A DNA stretch of 16,847 bases from Bacillota bacterium (GTDB lineage Bacteria; Bacillota; Clostridia; Lachnospirales; Bianqueaceae), in NCBI GenBank assembly GCA_017467985.1, contig JAFUJY010000010.1, forward strand, positions 1-16,847. The letters are read 5' to 3'. This document shows positions 1 through 6,269 of the stretch, piece by piece. Position 1 is the stretch's first letter; every line of letters starts with the position of its first letter. The notes below the pieces were generated by a model, which was given only the letters and a program-made list of their open reading frames with translations, was not told the origin of the DNA and did not search any database. A program made the position numbers and the translations under genes.

Positions 1-23
1 CAACTATTTCGCTAGCGTTCATT

Positions 24-52
24 AGTATACCATAGCTTTAACCAAAAGTCAA
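24..52 (-). promoter_or_regulatory. Strong sigma-A-type promoter firing off the left edge
   Basis: On the minus strand a -35 box TTGACT (52-47) is followed by a 17-base spacer and a -10 box TATACT (29-24). It lies downstream of the stop codon of the CPBP protease gene and points out of the window. It should drive the next minus-strand gene, which is not visible here. An 8-base palindrome CGCTAGCG sits at about 11-18, near the predicted transcript start. Confidence 0.7.
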
Positions 53-70
53 ATACTATTTTTACTTTTT

Positions 71-964
71 TCAAATTCCTACCATAATAATGATGATTAC
101 AAAGCCGGCCACCAGGCCGCCGAACCAGCACAGACCCGGGAAGGCTTCGTTCAGCTCCATCTCGGACTTTTTCTTCAGCAGGTCATGGCGCCCATTCACA
201 TAAAAGATCCGGACCAGGCACCACACTGCCACCGCCGCCAGCAAAATGGCCGTGGGCAGCATCTTCCACAGGGCATCCTCCGCCATCAGTTCCATCACCA
301 ACGGATACTCCGGCAGCCAAGCCTGCACATAGGCCAGTATCAACTGGGTTCCATTGATCAGGAAATGGGCCACAATCGCCGGCCACACCGAATTGGCGCC
401 AATGGCAATCAGCGCACACAAGAATCCAAAGATCGCCGCATAAATACTCTGCTGGGGGTTCATATGCAGTATGCCAAAAAACGCACCGTTTAATGCAGCC
501 GACAGATAAATATTCAGCCGGCGGCATCCGGACAGGTACACGCCCCGACACAGCAGCTCTTCACACACCGCCGGAATCAGTGCTGCAGAGATCAACGTCA
601 GCCACAACGGATTCTCCAAGTATTTGGCCATGGATGCATTCACATAATTCTTAAAAATTATGGAGGTCAGCGACGACACGCACATCAAAAAGGGCTGGAT
701 CGCCACTGCAAAAATGATTACCAGCACATAGGTATATACCTTGGGCTGACCCAGGCGCAGAATTTCTCCCGGCTTATACTCCCTGATGGTCACGCAGTAC
801 AGCACCACCGGGCATACAAACTGCAGCCCATACACCAAAATATATCTCACCAGCAGATGATCCGTCCCTAACCAGGACATCACCATGGCCACCATCCCAC
901 TGCCCAACACCATCACTGCCAGCATCAGCATTGCAAACTGATTGACTCTGCGAAACTCCTGCAT
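71..964 (-). CDS. CPBP family intramembrane metalloprotease
   Basis: This is a 297-residue polytopic membrane protein with about seven to eight hydrophobic segments. It carries the three signature motifs of the CPBP (CAAX protease and bacteriocin-processing, Abi) family: Glu-Glu-x3-Arg at residues 135-140, His167 in FGILH followed by Gln171-Gln172, and His200 in AHFLIN. In this family these residues bind a catalytic metal ion inside the membrane, and members cleave prenylated or other membrane-proximal peptides. Some are linked to bacteriocin self-immunity, but no bacteriocin gene is visible nearby, so the substrate is unknown. A purine-rich stretch (AAAGGACGGTGA) precedes the ATG at 964. The gene diverges from thioredoxin and appears to have its own promoter. 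The family call is secure and the role is not. Confidence 0.9.
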   Translation of the reverse strand: MQEFRRVNQFAMLMLAVMVLGSGMVAMVMSWLGTDHLLVRYILVYGLQFVCPVVLYCVTIREYKPGEILRLGQPKVYTYVLVIIFAVAIQPFLMCVSSLTSIIFKNYVNASMAKYLENPLWLTLISAALIPAVCEELLCRGVYLSGCRRLNIYLSAALNGAFFGILHMNPQQSIYAAIFGFLCALIAIGANSVWPAIVAHFLINGTQLILAYVQAWLPEYPLVMELMAEDALWKMLPTAILLAAVAVWCLVRIFYVNGRHDLLKKKSEMELNEAFPGLCWFGGLVAGFVIIIIMVGI

Positions 965-990
965 CTTGTCACCGTCCTTTCCCAGTAGTT

Positions 991-1019
991 AGATTATCAT
1001 AATATTCATGGAATGTCAA
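991..1019 (-). promoter_or_regulatory. Candidate promoter of the CPBP protease gene
   Basis: A perfect -35 box TTGACA (minus strand, 1019-1014) is followed by two possible -10 boxes: GATAAT (998-993, spacer 15) or TAATCT (996-991, spacer 17). It lies 27 or more bases upstream of the protease ATG. Its -35 box is only 13 bases from the -35 box of the divergent thioredoxin promoter, so the two may compete or share a regulator. Confidence 0.6.
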
Positions 1020-1032
1020 TTCCGTAAATAAA

Positions 1033-1061
1033 TTGACCTTTTTGCGGAATAATGTTATAAT
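1033..1061 (+). promoter_or_regulatory. Near-consensus promoter of thioredoxin
   Basis: The -35 box TTGACC (1033-1038), a 17-base spacer and the perfect -10 box TATAAT (1056-1061) form a near-consensus sigma-A promoter. The transcript would start around 1068. It is followed by a strong ribosome binding site, AAAGGAGG (1078-1085), eight bases before the ATG. This predicts high constitutive expression. Confidence 0.85.
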
Positions 1062-1093
1062 ACAGACATACACATATAAAGGAGGAAACTACT

Positions 1094-1408
1094 ATGTTGC
1101 ATCATTTTAATCAAGCAAATTTTGAGCAGGAAGTCCTGCAGTCCGATATTCCCGTTATGGTTGATTTTTACGCAGATTGGTGCGGCCCCTGTAAAATGGT
1201 GGCTCCCATCGTAGAGGCTCTGTCCAAGGAGTACGAGGGCAAGGTTAAGATTGGTAAGCTGAACGTAGATGAGAGCGTTGCCATCGCCCAGAAGTATAAT
1301 GTAATGAGCATCCCTACCCTGCTGTTTATCAAGAACGGACAGGTTGTGGACCAGATCGTGGGCGCTATTCCCAAGCCCAGCATCCAGCAGAAGCTGAACG
1401 CACTGTAA
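1094..1408 (+). CDS. trxA: Thioredoxin
   Basis: This is a 104-residue, single-domain thioredoxin of normal family length. The redox-active motif is WCGPC with Cys30 and Cys33, preceded by the conserved Asp24-Phe25 and followed by Lys34. The conserved cis-proline is Pro74 in SIPT, and the GAIPK stretch near the end matches the usual thioredoxin glycine turn. It reduces protein disulfides in the cytoplasm with electrons from a thioredoxin reductase, which is not in this window. The gene is monocistronic, with a near-consensus promoter upstream and an intrinsic terminator downstream. The start is fixed by the AAAGGAGG site eight bases upstream. Most genomes of this kind carry several trx-like genes, so the trxA symbol is a family assignment rather than proof that this is the principal copy. 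Confidence 0.96.
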   Translation: MLHHFNQANFEQEVLQSDIPVMVDFYADWCGPCKMVAPIVEALSKEYEGKVKIGKLNVDESVAIAQKYNVMSIPTLLFIKNGQVVDQIVGAIPKPSIQQKLNAL

Positions 1409-1433
1409 GTACTATTAAAAACAAAGAAAGAAT

Positions 1434-1464
1434 GGGGACAGCCACGGCTGCCCCCTAATTTTTT
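1434..1464 (+). terminator. Intrinsic terminator of thioredoxin
   Basis: GGGG (1434-1437), a bulged A and CAGC (1439-1442) pair with GCTG (1447-1450) and CCCC, giving an eight-pair stem with a CACG loop. A run of six T (1459-1464) follows. It lies 25 bases after the trx stop. On the other strand the same hairpin is followed by a looser T-rich stretch, so it may also stop transcripts from the convergent ATPase gene, whose stop codon is at 1468. Confidence 0.85.
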
Positions 1465-1467
1465 CTA

Positions 1468-2694
1468 TCACAGTACAGACACCGGACAGTACCATGCCTC
1501 ACGATTATAAGGAATTAATTCATCGCTCATACATAAAACCAGACCCGGCTGAACCTTTAACTTGAACTGCTGGAGTACATTAAAGTTTTTATCAGGCTTG
1601 TCTGGTGCCTTACCTTTTTTAATCTCAATAGGATACAATTTATCCCCCTCTACCACAAGCAAATCAATCTCTTTTTTGTTGATGTCCCGATAATAGTAAA
1701 GATCTACCGGTTTTCCTGCATTGTAGTAACTTTTTACGATCTCTGTCACCACATAGGTCTCAAAGAAAGCGCCATCCATTGCACCATTTTCCAGCGTTGC
1801 TGCACTGGGCCAGCGACACAAATACGCCGCAAGTCCTGTGTCCATAAAATACACCTTGGGTGTTTTGACCAACCGTTTTGTAATATTAGAATAATATGGC
1901 CGTAAAATAAAAATAATACCGGACTTTTCCAAAATAGTGACCCATGATTTTGCGGTAGGTGCTGAAACTCCAATTGCGCCGGCAATTTCATCATACTTCA
2001 GTTCCTGGCCGGTTCTCGCTGCCATATACACCAAAAAATCATAAAACTCATTCAGCTTCCCAACTTGGGCCAGTTCTTTGATATCCCGCTCAATATATGT
2101 GTTAATATAGTCCATATAAAAACGATCCCGATCCAAATCCGTCGTGCATAACTTGGGCATGCCTCCCCGAAAAATGTTTTCGTATACCTGATGGATATTC
2201 TTAGGCTTACTAAATTGCAGACGCTCTCGAATGGTTTGCAGATCCGGATGAAACATCGCTCCAGGACGACCTTCCAGCTCCGCCGTCGAAAGACCCGACA
2301 TATCAAAAATAGCGATACGACCCGCCAAAGATTCTGATACATCCTGCATCATCTTAAACTTCTGAGAGCCGGTAATCCAAAACATTCCGCTATTGTCTTC
2401 ACCTGCCAGCGCTTTTTGATCCACAATACGCTTCATTTCCACCAGAATTGAAGGAACCCGCTGGAACTCATCAATCAAAAGAGGATATCCATAGGTTTCA
2501 AAAAATAATGTAGGATCATTAACAGCCAGCCTGCGCGCATTACCGTCATCAAGGGTAACATAACGGCGATTGGATTCTTTGATATGATTTAGCATGGTAG
2601 ACTTGCCCACCTGTCGCTGTCCACAGACCATCACAACCGGATAATATTGTGACGCCTTACGAATCTGTTCCTCTAAATGTCGTTGAATATACAT
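1468..2694 (-). CDS. AAA-family ATPase with C-terminal DUF4143 domain
   Basis: This 408-residue protein has the layout of the AAA_14/DUF4143 ATPases. The Walker A loop GQRQVGKST is at residues 25-33 and a Walker B-like LLIDEFQ is near 72-78. A WITGSQ sensor-type motif follows, and the C-terminal half ends in a nuclease-like signature (EIDLLV, then PIEIKKG). The family is very common and often multicopy in anaerobes, but its function is not established. The ATG at 2694 is chosen because AAGGAGG lies six bases upstream; a TTG 18 bases earlier would overlap that site. The coding sequence looks AT-richer than its neighbours and is flanked by terminators and a large palindrome, which suggests independent acquisition. 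No partner gene is visible, and it is not a transposase. Confidence 0.9.
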   Translation of the reverse strand: MYIQRHLEEQIRKASQYYPVVMVCGQRQVGKSTMLNHIKESNRRYVTLDDGNARRLAVNDPTLFFETYGYPLLIDEFQRVPSILVEMKRIVDQKALAGEDNSGMFWITGSQKFKMMQDVSESLAGRIAIFDMSGLSTAELEGRPGAMFHPDLQTIRERLQFSKPKNIHQVYENIFRGGMPKLCTTDLDRDRFYMDYINTYIERDIKELAQVGKLNEFYDFLVYMAARTGQELKYDEIAGAIGVSAPTAKSWVTILEKSGIIFILRPYYSNITKRLVKTPKVYFMDTGLAAYLCRWPSAATLENGAMDGAFFETYVVTEIVKSYYNAGKPVDLYYYRDINKKEIDLLVVEGDKLYPIEIKKGKAPDKPDKNFNVLQQFKLKVQPGLVLCMSDELIPYNREAWYCPVSVL

Positions 2695-2711
2695 ACAGCT
2701 CCTCCTTTTCA

Positions 2712-2740
2712 AGTAAAATAAAGTGTGACTTTATTTTACT
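2712..2740. promoter_or_regulatory. 13-bp perfect palindrome before the ATPase gene
   Basis: AGTAAAATAAAGT (2712-2724) is repeated as its exact reverse complement ACTTTATTTTACT (2728-2740), with only GTG between. It lies immediately upstream of the ATPase Shine-Dalgarno sequence, where its own promoter or first transcribed bases should be. It could be an operator for a dimeric repressor, a binding site for the ATPase itself, or an RNA hairpin at the 5' end of the message. There is no T-run on the ATPase-sense strand that would make it a normal terminator. Confidence 0.8.
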
Positions 2741-2751
2741 CGCTTTTTCGC

Positions 2752-2820
2752 AAAAAATCAAGCCTAAAAAGTAAATTCACATTTTGTTTTTTACAACTTT
2801 TGAATAGACTTCTTAGGCTT
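2752..2820 (-). terminator. Long-loop intrinsic terminator of kinase 1 operon
   Basis: Reading the minus strand, AAGCCTAAGAAGT (2820-2808) pairs with ACTTTTTAGGCTT (2772-2760): 13 pairs, one of them G-U. It is followed after two bases by a run of six T (2757-2752). The 35-base loop has inner complementarity (ATTCA with TGAAT, TTGT with ACAA), so the whole could fold as one long interrupted hairpin. It lies 22 bases after the kinase 1 stop codon. Confidence 0.75.
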
Positions 2821-2842
2821 ATTATATTATTTTTCTTTTATT

Positions 2843-3886
2843 TTATCCTTCCGCCTCCACTGCCAGCACCAAGGTGAATCTGCAGCCGCCTTCGGCTCGG
2901 TTCTCCACGAAAATGCTGCCGTTGGAGGTTTTTAAGATCTGCTTAACCAGCGCCAGCCCCAGACCATTTCCTTCGCCCTTGTGGGAACTGTCACTTTGAT
3001 AAAACTTATCAAATATATGTTTCTGGGCCTCTTCTTTGATACCCGGCCCGCAGTCCTCAATGACAAACTCAATGCGATTTTTCTTTTGCATAAGCTTGAT
3101 GTTAATCAAGCCCTCTTCTGGACTGAACTTGATGGCGTTACCAATCAGGTTATTCCATACATGCATCATCAAACTCTCGTTGCCGGTGTAGCCGATGCTC
3201 TCCATATCCAAATCGAACTCAATGTTTTTCTTGGACCATTCCGGCTCTAGCAACACCACCGACTGGCGGACCTGCTCGTCCAACCGATAAGTCACCGGCT
3301 GATCCTGAATGGCCTGATTATCCACCTTGGATAACAGCAGAATAGTTCCTACCAGGTTGGATAAGCGACGGGTATTGGTCAAAATCTTTTCCACATATTG
3401 GGCCTGCTCCTGAGGGGTAGCCCGTTCTGCCGCCTGCAGCAGCGTGGCGTATCCTTCAATAGCACTGATGGGCGTCTTAAATTCATGAGAAACATTGGAC
3501 ACAAAGTCCGTCTGCAGAATCTCTGTGGCTGCCAGCTCCTCGGTCATCAGGTTAAAATTTTCGTAAATCTCCTGCACCTCGGCAGATTCTTTTTCGCCGT
3601 TCAGCTGCACATCAAAATTACCGGACGCCACGATGCGCATGGCCTTTTCCAACCGTTTAATGGGCTTAAACATCATTTCACTGACAAACACACTGACGCC
3701 GGCCCCCACCAGAACACTGACAATAAAAAGCCATATGCCCAGAGAAAAATGCCACTCCCATTGAAACCAATAATCCAGCAGACCTGCTACTATCAGCGAA
3801 ATACCGCTGACCAGGATCAGTTCCAATAACACCAGCACCGTAAAACGTACTCTCAGGCTCCAGCGGCCCGGACTTTTTAATTTCAT
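2843..3886 (-). CDS. Membrane sensor histidine kinase (system 1)
   Basis: This 347-residue kinase has two membrane segments (about residues 12-35 and 48-69) separated by only about a dozen external residues. A HAMP-like linker follows (FKPIKRLEKAM onward, residues 73 to about 125), then the phosphoacceptor His134 in SHEFKTPI. The ATPase domain has its N-box at NNLIGNAIKF (Asn250), an intact G1 box DCGPGI (278-283) and G2 box GNGLGLALV (306-314). The family autophosphorylates and passes phosphate to its partner regulator. The start overlaps the regulator stop by four bases (ATGA), so the two are translationally coupled. The very short external loop is typical of kinases that sense within or at the membrane, often through a partner protein. 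The signal is unknown. It is a paralogue of kinase 2 in this window. Confidence 0.94.
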   Translation of the reverse strand: MKLKSPGRWSLRVRFTVLVLLELILVSGISLIVAGLLDYWFQWEWHFSLGIWLFIVSVLVGAGVSVFVSEMMFKPIKRLEKAMRIVASGNFDVQLNGEKESAEVQEIYENFNLMTEELAATEILQTDFVSNVSHEFKTPISAIEGYATLLQAAERATPQEQAQYVEKILTNTRRLSNLVGTILLLSKVDNQAIQDQPVTYRLDEQVRQSVVLLEPEWSKKNIEFDLDMESIGYTGNESLMMHVWNNLIGNAIKFSPEEGLINIKLMQKKNRIEFVIEDCGPGIKEEAQKHIFDKFYQSDSSHKGEGNGLGLALVKQILKTSNGSIFVENRAEGGCRFTLVLAVEAEG

Positions 3887-4554
3887 TGTCTTACCACCTT
3901 ATATCCCAGTCCACGGATCGTCACAATCTTAAAATCCGGACAATCCCGAAAACGATCTCTTAACCGGCCAATATGCACATCCACCGTATGAGTATCACTT
4001 TCTGAATTATATCCCCAGATATCGTCCATCAGCTGCTGCCGGGTGAAGATCCGTCCCGGAAATGATGCCATCTTGTACAGCAGCATAAACTCCTTCTGGG
4101 GCAAAATCATACTCTCGCCATTGCAGGTAACTGTCAGGGAATCGCACTCCATCACCGTGCTGCCAATCACTTGACGACGCTCATTGATCATCTGGGCCCG
4201 ACGCAGCAGGGCGCCAACTCGCAGTACCATCTCGTTTACATTGATGGGCTTTACCATAAAGTCATCGGTGCCCGACAAGAAACCCAAACGCATGTCGTCA
4301 AAGGCGGCCTTGGCGGTGATCATCAGCATGGGGATGGTATTCCCCGCCTCCCGCAGATGACGCACCAGCTCGTAACCATCCATCACCGGCATCATAATAT
4401 CAGAAATTATCAGGTCGTAATATTCATTTTCCATGGCGTCCAGCGCCTCCTGGCCGTTGGAGACTCCTTTCACCGCATAACCATTTTTAACCAAAACGTG
4501 CTCAAACAGCTGTCTCAGCTCTCGGTCATCTTCCACAATCAAAATCTTGAACAT
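3883..4554 (-). CDS. OmpR/PhoB-family response regulator (system 1)
   Basis: This 223-residue regulator has an N-terminal receiver domain with the acidic pocket (Glu8, Asp9, Asp10), phosphoacceptor Asp52 in SDIMMP, the conserved TAK motif and a KP pair. A C-terminal winged-helix DNA-binding domain follows (about 125-223), with the typical LPQKEFMLLYK, GRIFTRQQLMDDIWG and VDVHIGRLRDRF stretches. It should bind tandem DNA repeats as a dimer when phosphorylated by the overlapping kinase. Its own promoter region carries two AATTGA repeats 11 bp apart, so autoregulation is likely. It lies 87 bases downstream of galT, on the same strand and with its own promoter. It closely resembles regulator 2, including a shared INERR linker and PQKEF/LMDDIWG segments. 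Target genes are unknown. Confidence 0.95.
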   Translation of the reverse strand: MFKILIVEDDRELRQLFEHVLVKNGYAVKGVSNGQEALDAMENEYYDLIISDIMMPVMDGYELVRHLREAGNTIPMLMITAKAAFDDMRLGFLSGTDDFMVKPINVNEMVLRVGALLRRAQMINERRQVIGSTVMECDSLTVTCNGESMILPQKEFMLLYKMASFPGRIFTRQQLMDDIWGYNSESDTHTVDVHIGRLRDRFRDCPDFKIVTIRGLGYKVVRQ

Positions 4555-4582
4555 CTGTATCCATCCTTTCGTCGTACTACAC

Positions 4583-4595
4583 GATACAGTGTATC
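4583..4595. repeat. Dyad GATACA-G-TGTATC at the system 1 promoter
   Basis: A 6-bp perfect inverted repeat about a single G overlaps the predicted -10 region and transcript start of the regulator 1 promoter. It could be an operator that blocks RNA polymerase. It is short enough that chance cannot be excluded. Confidence 0.5.
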
Positions 4596-4619
4596 AGTAA
4601 TTCTTCAATTCTATGTCAA
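4591..4619 (-). promoter_or_regulatory. Candidate promoter of two-component system 1
   Basis: The minus strand shows a perfect -35 box TTGACA (4619-4614). Candidate -10 boxes are weak: TGATAC (4596-4591, spacer 17) or GATACA (4595-4590, spacer 18). A strong -35 box with a poor -10 box fits a promoter that needs an activator. The -35 box overlaps the first of two direct repeats. Confidence 0.55.
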
Positions 4620-4621
4620 TT
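4605..4621 (-). repeat. AATTGA direct repeats, 11 bp apart
   Basis: On the minus strand AATTGA occurs at 4621-4616 and again at 4610-4605, exactly one helical turn (11 bp) apart. A degenerate third unit, TACTGA, falls on the same period at 4599-4594. OmpR/PhoB-type regulators bind hexamer direct repeats with this spacing, so this is a candidate site for regulator 1 acting on its own promoter. Confidence 0.55.
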
Positions 4622-4625
4622 GAGC

Positions 4626-4641
4626 TTCAACGATTGTTGAA
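4626..4641 (-). other. Hairpin directly after the galT stop codon
   Basis: TTCAAC (4626-4631) and GTTGAA (4636-4641) form a 6-bp stem with a four-base loop, touching the galT stop codon. No T-run follows on the minus strand, so it is not a standard intrinsic terminator. It may stabilise the 3' end of the galT message or be a weak terminator. Confidence 0.45.
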
Positions 4642-6144
4642 TCACAACAGGCTGACAAACTTCTTAAAGGCCTCCTGCCCTGCCTCGTCCCGCTTAAATA
4701 CGCCCGCATCGGTCAGAACCTGGGCAAAAACGGCGCCCACTTCCTGCTCCAGAATGTTCTGGGCGTTATCTGCTGCAAATTCCGGATGGTCTGCCAGAAC
4801 CTCTGCCGCCCACGCGGCGTGCTGTGCCAGCTTGGCATCCGCTGTTAAGTCAGCACCTGAGAGCATGGCATCCTTTAACAGTACCAGTTCCTCTGCCAGT
4901 CGGGAGGGAAGCACTGCCAGACCCATTACCTCAATCAGGCCGATATTTTCCTTTTTAATATGGTGCAGAGAGGGGTTGGGATGGAAGATTCCCAGCGGAC
5001 GCTCCTGACTGGTACGATTATTGCGCAGTACCAGGTAACATTCAAAATCCTCACCGTTCTTGCGCACGATGGGAGTGATGGTATTGTGGGGAGCATCGGT
5101 CTGGGCATAAACACCCACGGACTCATCGCTGTAGCCTCTCCACAATGCCAGCACCTTGGCACAGGCCTCTTCCAGCTGGCAGCGGTCGGTGCCGCTCAGC
5201 TTAATCACGGACATGGGCCACTTCACAATGCCAGCCTTTACTGCCGGGAAATCTGCCATGGCAAATTCATACTCCACGGGAGAATTGAACATGGCAAAGG
5301 TGTATCCACCGCCCTGGAAATGCTCATGGCTCAGGATAGAGCCACCCACGATGGGCAGATCCGCATTGGAACCCACGAAATAATGGGGCAAGGCTTCGAT
5401 AATATCCAACAGCTTCTTGAATACCGCTGCATCAATCTTCATGGGAATGTGCTTGGAGTTCAGCACGATGCAGTGCTCGTTATAGTAGCCATAGGGGGAA
5501 TACTGCAGGCCCCAGGCCTCTCCCTGGATCTGCAGCGGAATCACCCGCAGATTCTGACGGGCAGGATGGCCGATGCGGCCGGCATACCCGGCATTCTCCA
5601 TGCACAGCTGGCACTTGGGATACTGAGCCGCCTTGCTGTTTTTGGCAGCGGCGATGTCCCGAGGGTCCTTCTCCGGTTTAGAACGGTTAATAGTAATATC
5701 CAGCGTGCCATATTCGGATTCATAGGTCCAGCGCAAGTCCTTGGCAATACGACCGGCCCGCACATAATTCACCTTCTGGCTCCAATCATAGTACCAGTCT
5801 GTGGCCGCCTTGGGAGACTGAGCATATTTTTCCTGGTACATACGATTGATCTGACTGGGAAGGGCTGTCAGCACACCCATGATCTTGGTATCAAACAGGT
5901 CTTTTGATTCGTTGGTACCAGAGATCAGTCCCTGCTCAGCGGCATAGGCGACCAGATCATCCAGGATCTGGTCGATGGTATCTTCACTTTCAATGGGCTC
6001 GGCTTCTGTCCAATCGGTGATGCCCATCACATCCATCAGCTGGTTGCGCACTACCAGCTCATCCTCCGGAAAAATCAGTTCGTTTTTAACAGCATAGTCT
6101 ACCAGTTTCTGAATCATTGTTTCGATCTTCATTTTAATATTCAT
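4642..6144 (-). CDS. galT: UTP/UDP-glucose--hexose-1-phosphate uridylyltransferase, class II
   Basis: This 500-residue protein matches the long Firmicutes-type (class II) GalT in length and sequence. It shows the CQLCMENAGYAGR stretch, the NSKHIPMKI block and the active-site segment SHEHFQGG (His273 and His275). The enzyme exchanges UMP between UDP-glucose and galactose-1-phosphate in the Leloir pathway, in the cytoplasm. It lies downstream of lacZ on the same strand, which fits use of the galactose released from lactose; galK and galE are not in the window. The frame is open 20 codons further upstream to a TTG without a ribosome binding site, so the ATG at 6144 is preferred. The Shine-Dalgarno sequence GAAAGGAGA (6174-6166) is 21 bases from that ATG, with a perfect hairpin filling the gap. 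A second in-frame ATG lies at 6132. Confidence 0.94.
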   Translation of the reverse strand: MNIKMKIETMIQKLVDYAVKNELIFPEDELVVRNQLMDVMGITDWTEAEPIESEDTIDQILDDLVAYAAEQGLISGTNESKDLFDTKIMGVLTALPSQINRMYQEKYAQSPKAATDWYYDWSQKVNYVRAGRIAKDLRWTYESEYGTLDITINRSKPEKDPRDIAAAKNSKAAQYPKCQLCMENAGYAGRIGHPARQNLRVIPLQIQGEAWGLQYSPYGYYNEHCIVLNSKHIPMKIDAAVFKKLLDIIEALPHYFVGSNADLPIVGGSILSHEHFQGGGYTFAMFNSPVEYEFAMADFPAVKAGIVKWPMSVIKLSGTDRCQLEEACAKVLALWRGYSDESVGVYAQTDAPHNTITPIVRKNGEDFECYLVLRNNRTSQERPLGIFHPNPSLHHIKKENIGLIEVMGLAVLPSRLAEELVLLKDAMLSGADLTADAKLAQHAAWAAEVLADHPEFAADNAQNILEQEVGAVFAQVLTDAGVFKRDEAGQEAFKKFVSLL

Positions 6145-6174
6145 GGCTTTCGCCTTACGAAAGCCTCTCCTTTC
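6145..6174 (-). promoter_or_regulatory. Hairpin between the galT Shine-Dalgarno and start codon
   Basis: In the message, GAAAGGAGA (6174-6166) is followed at once by GGCTTTCG (6165-6158), a TAAGG loop and CGAAAGCC (6152-6145), then the ATG. The 8-bp stem fills the whole gap between the ribosome binding site and the start codon. When folded it would bring the two together; when open they are too far apart for normal initiation. The CTTTC of the first arm could also pair with GAAAG of the Shine-Dalgarno itself. Confidence 0.75.
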
Positions 6175-6225
6175 TTCGGAATTGGGGCTGGTTTTACGAA
6201 GCAAAATCGTCGCTGCTCACAGCTG

Positions 6226-6233
6226 CGAAAGCC
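6226..6233 (-). other. Second copy of the galT hairpin 5' arm
   Basis: The message reads GGCTTTCG here, identical to the first arm of the start-codon hairpin 60 bases downstream. It could pair with the same CGAAAGCC at 6152-6145. That alternative would place the Shine-Dalgarno in a large loop and break the proximal hairpin. Between the two copies, TTTTGC-TTC-GTAAAA (about 6206-6192) can form another small hairpin. Confidence 0.5.
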
Positions 6234-6243
6234 ACAAAACGCA

Positions 6244-6267
6244 GTGTGAAAAACTTGTTTTTCACAC
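6244..6267 (-). other. 11-bp hairpin between lacZ and galT
   Basis: GTGTGAAAAAC (6244-6254) and GTTTTTCACAC (6257-6267) are exact reverse complements separated by two bases, starting two bases after the lacZ stop codon. Only a broken T-run (TGCGTTTTG) follows on the minus strand, so it is at best a partial terminator. It more likely stabilises the upstream lacZ message or sets the lacZ to galT expression ratio. Confidence 0.7.
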
Positions 6268-6269
6268 TA

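Noticed and set aside
1468..2694. Transposase or insertion sequence
   Set aside because: The Walker motifs and DUF4143 C-terminus identify an ATPase. The nearby palindrome is not paired with another copy across the gene, and I see no target-site duplication.
6145..6204. Longer GalT starting at TTG 6204
   Set aside because: There is no ribosome binding site ahead of that TTG, the extra 20 residues encode the hairpin, and the ATG at 6144 matches the usual GalT N-terminus.
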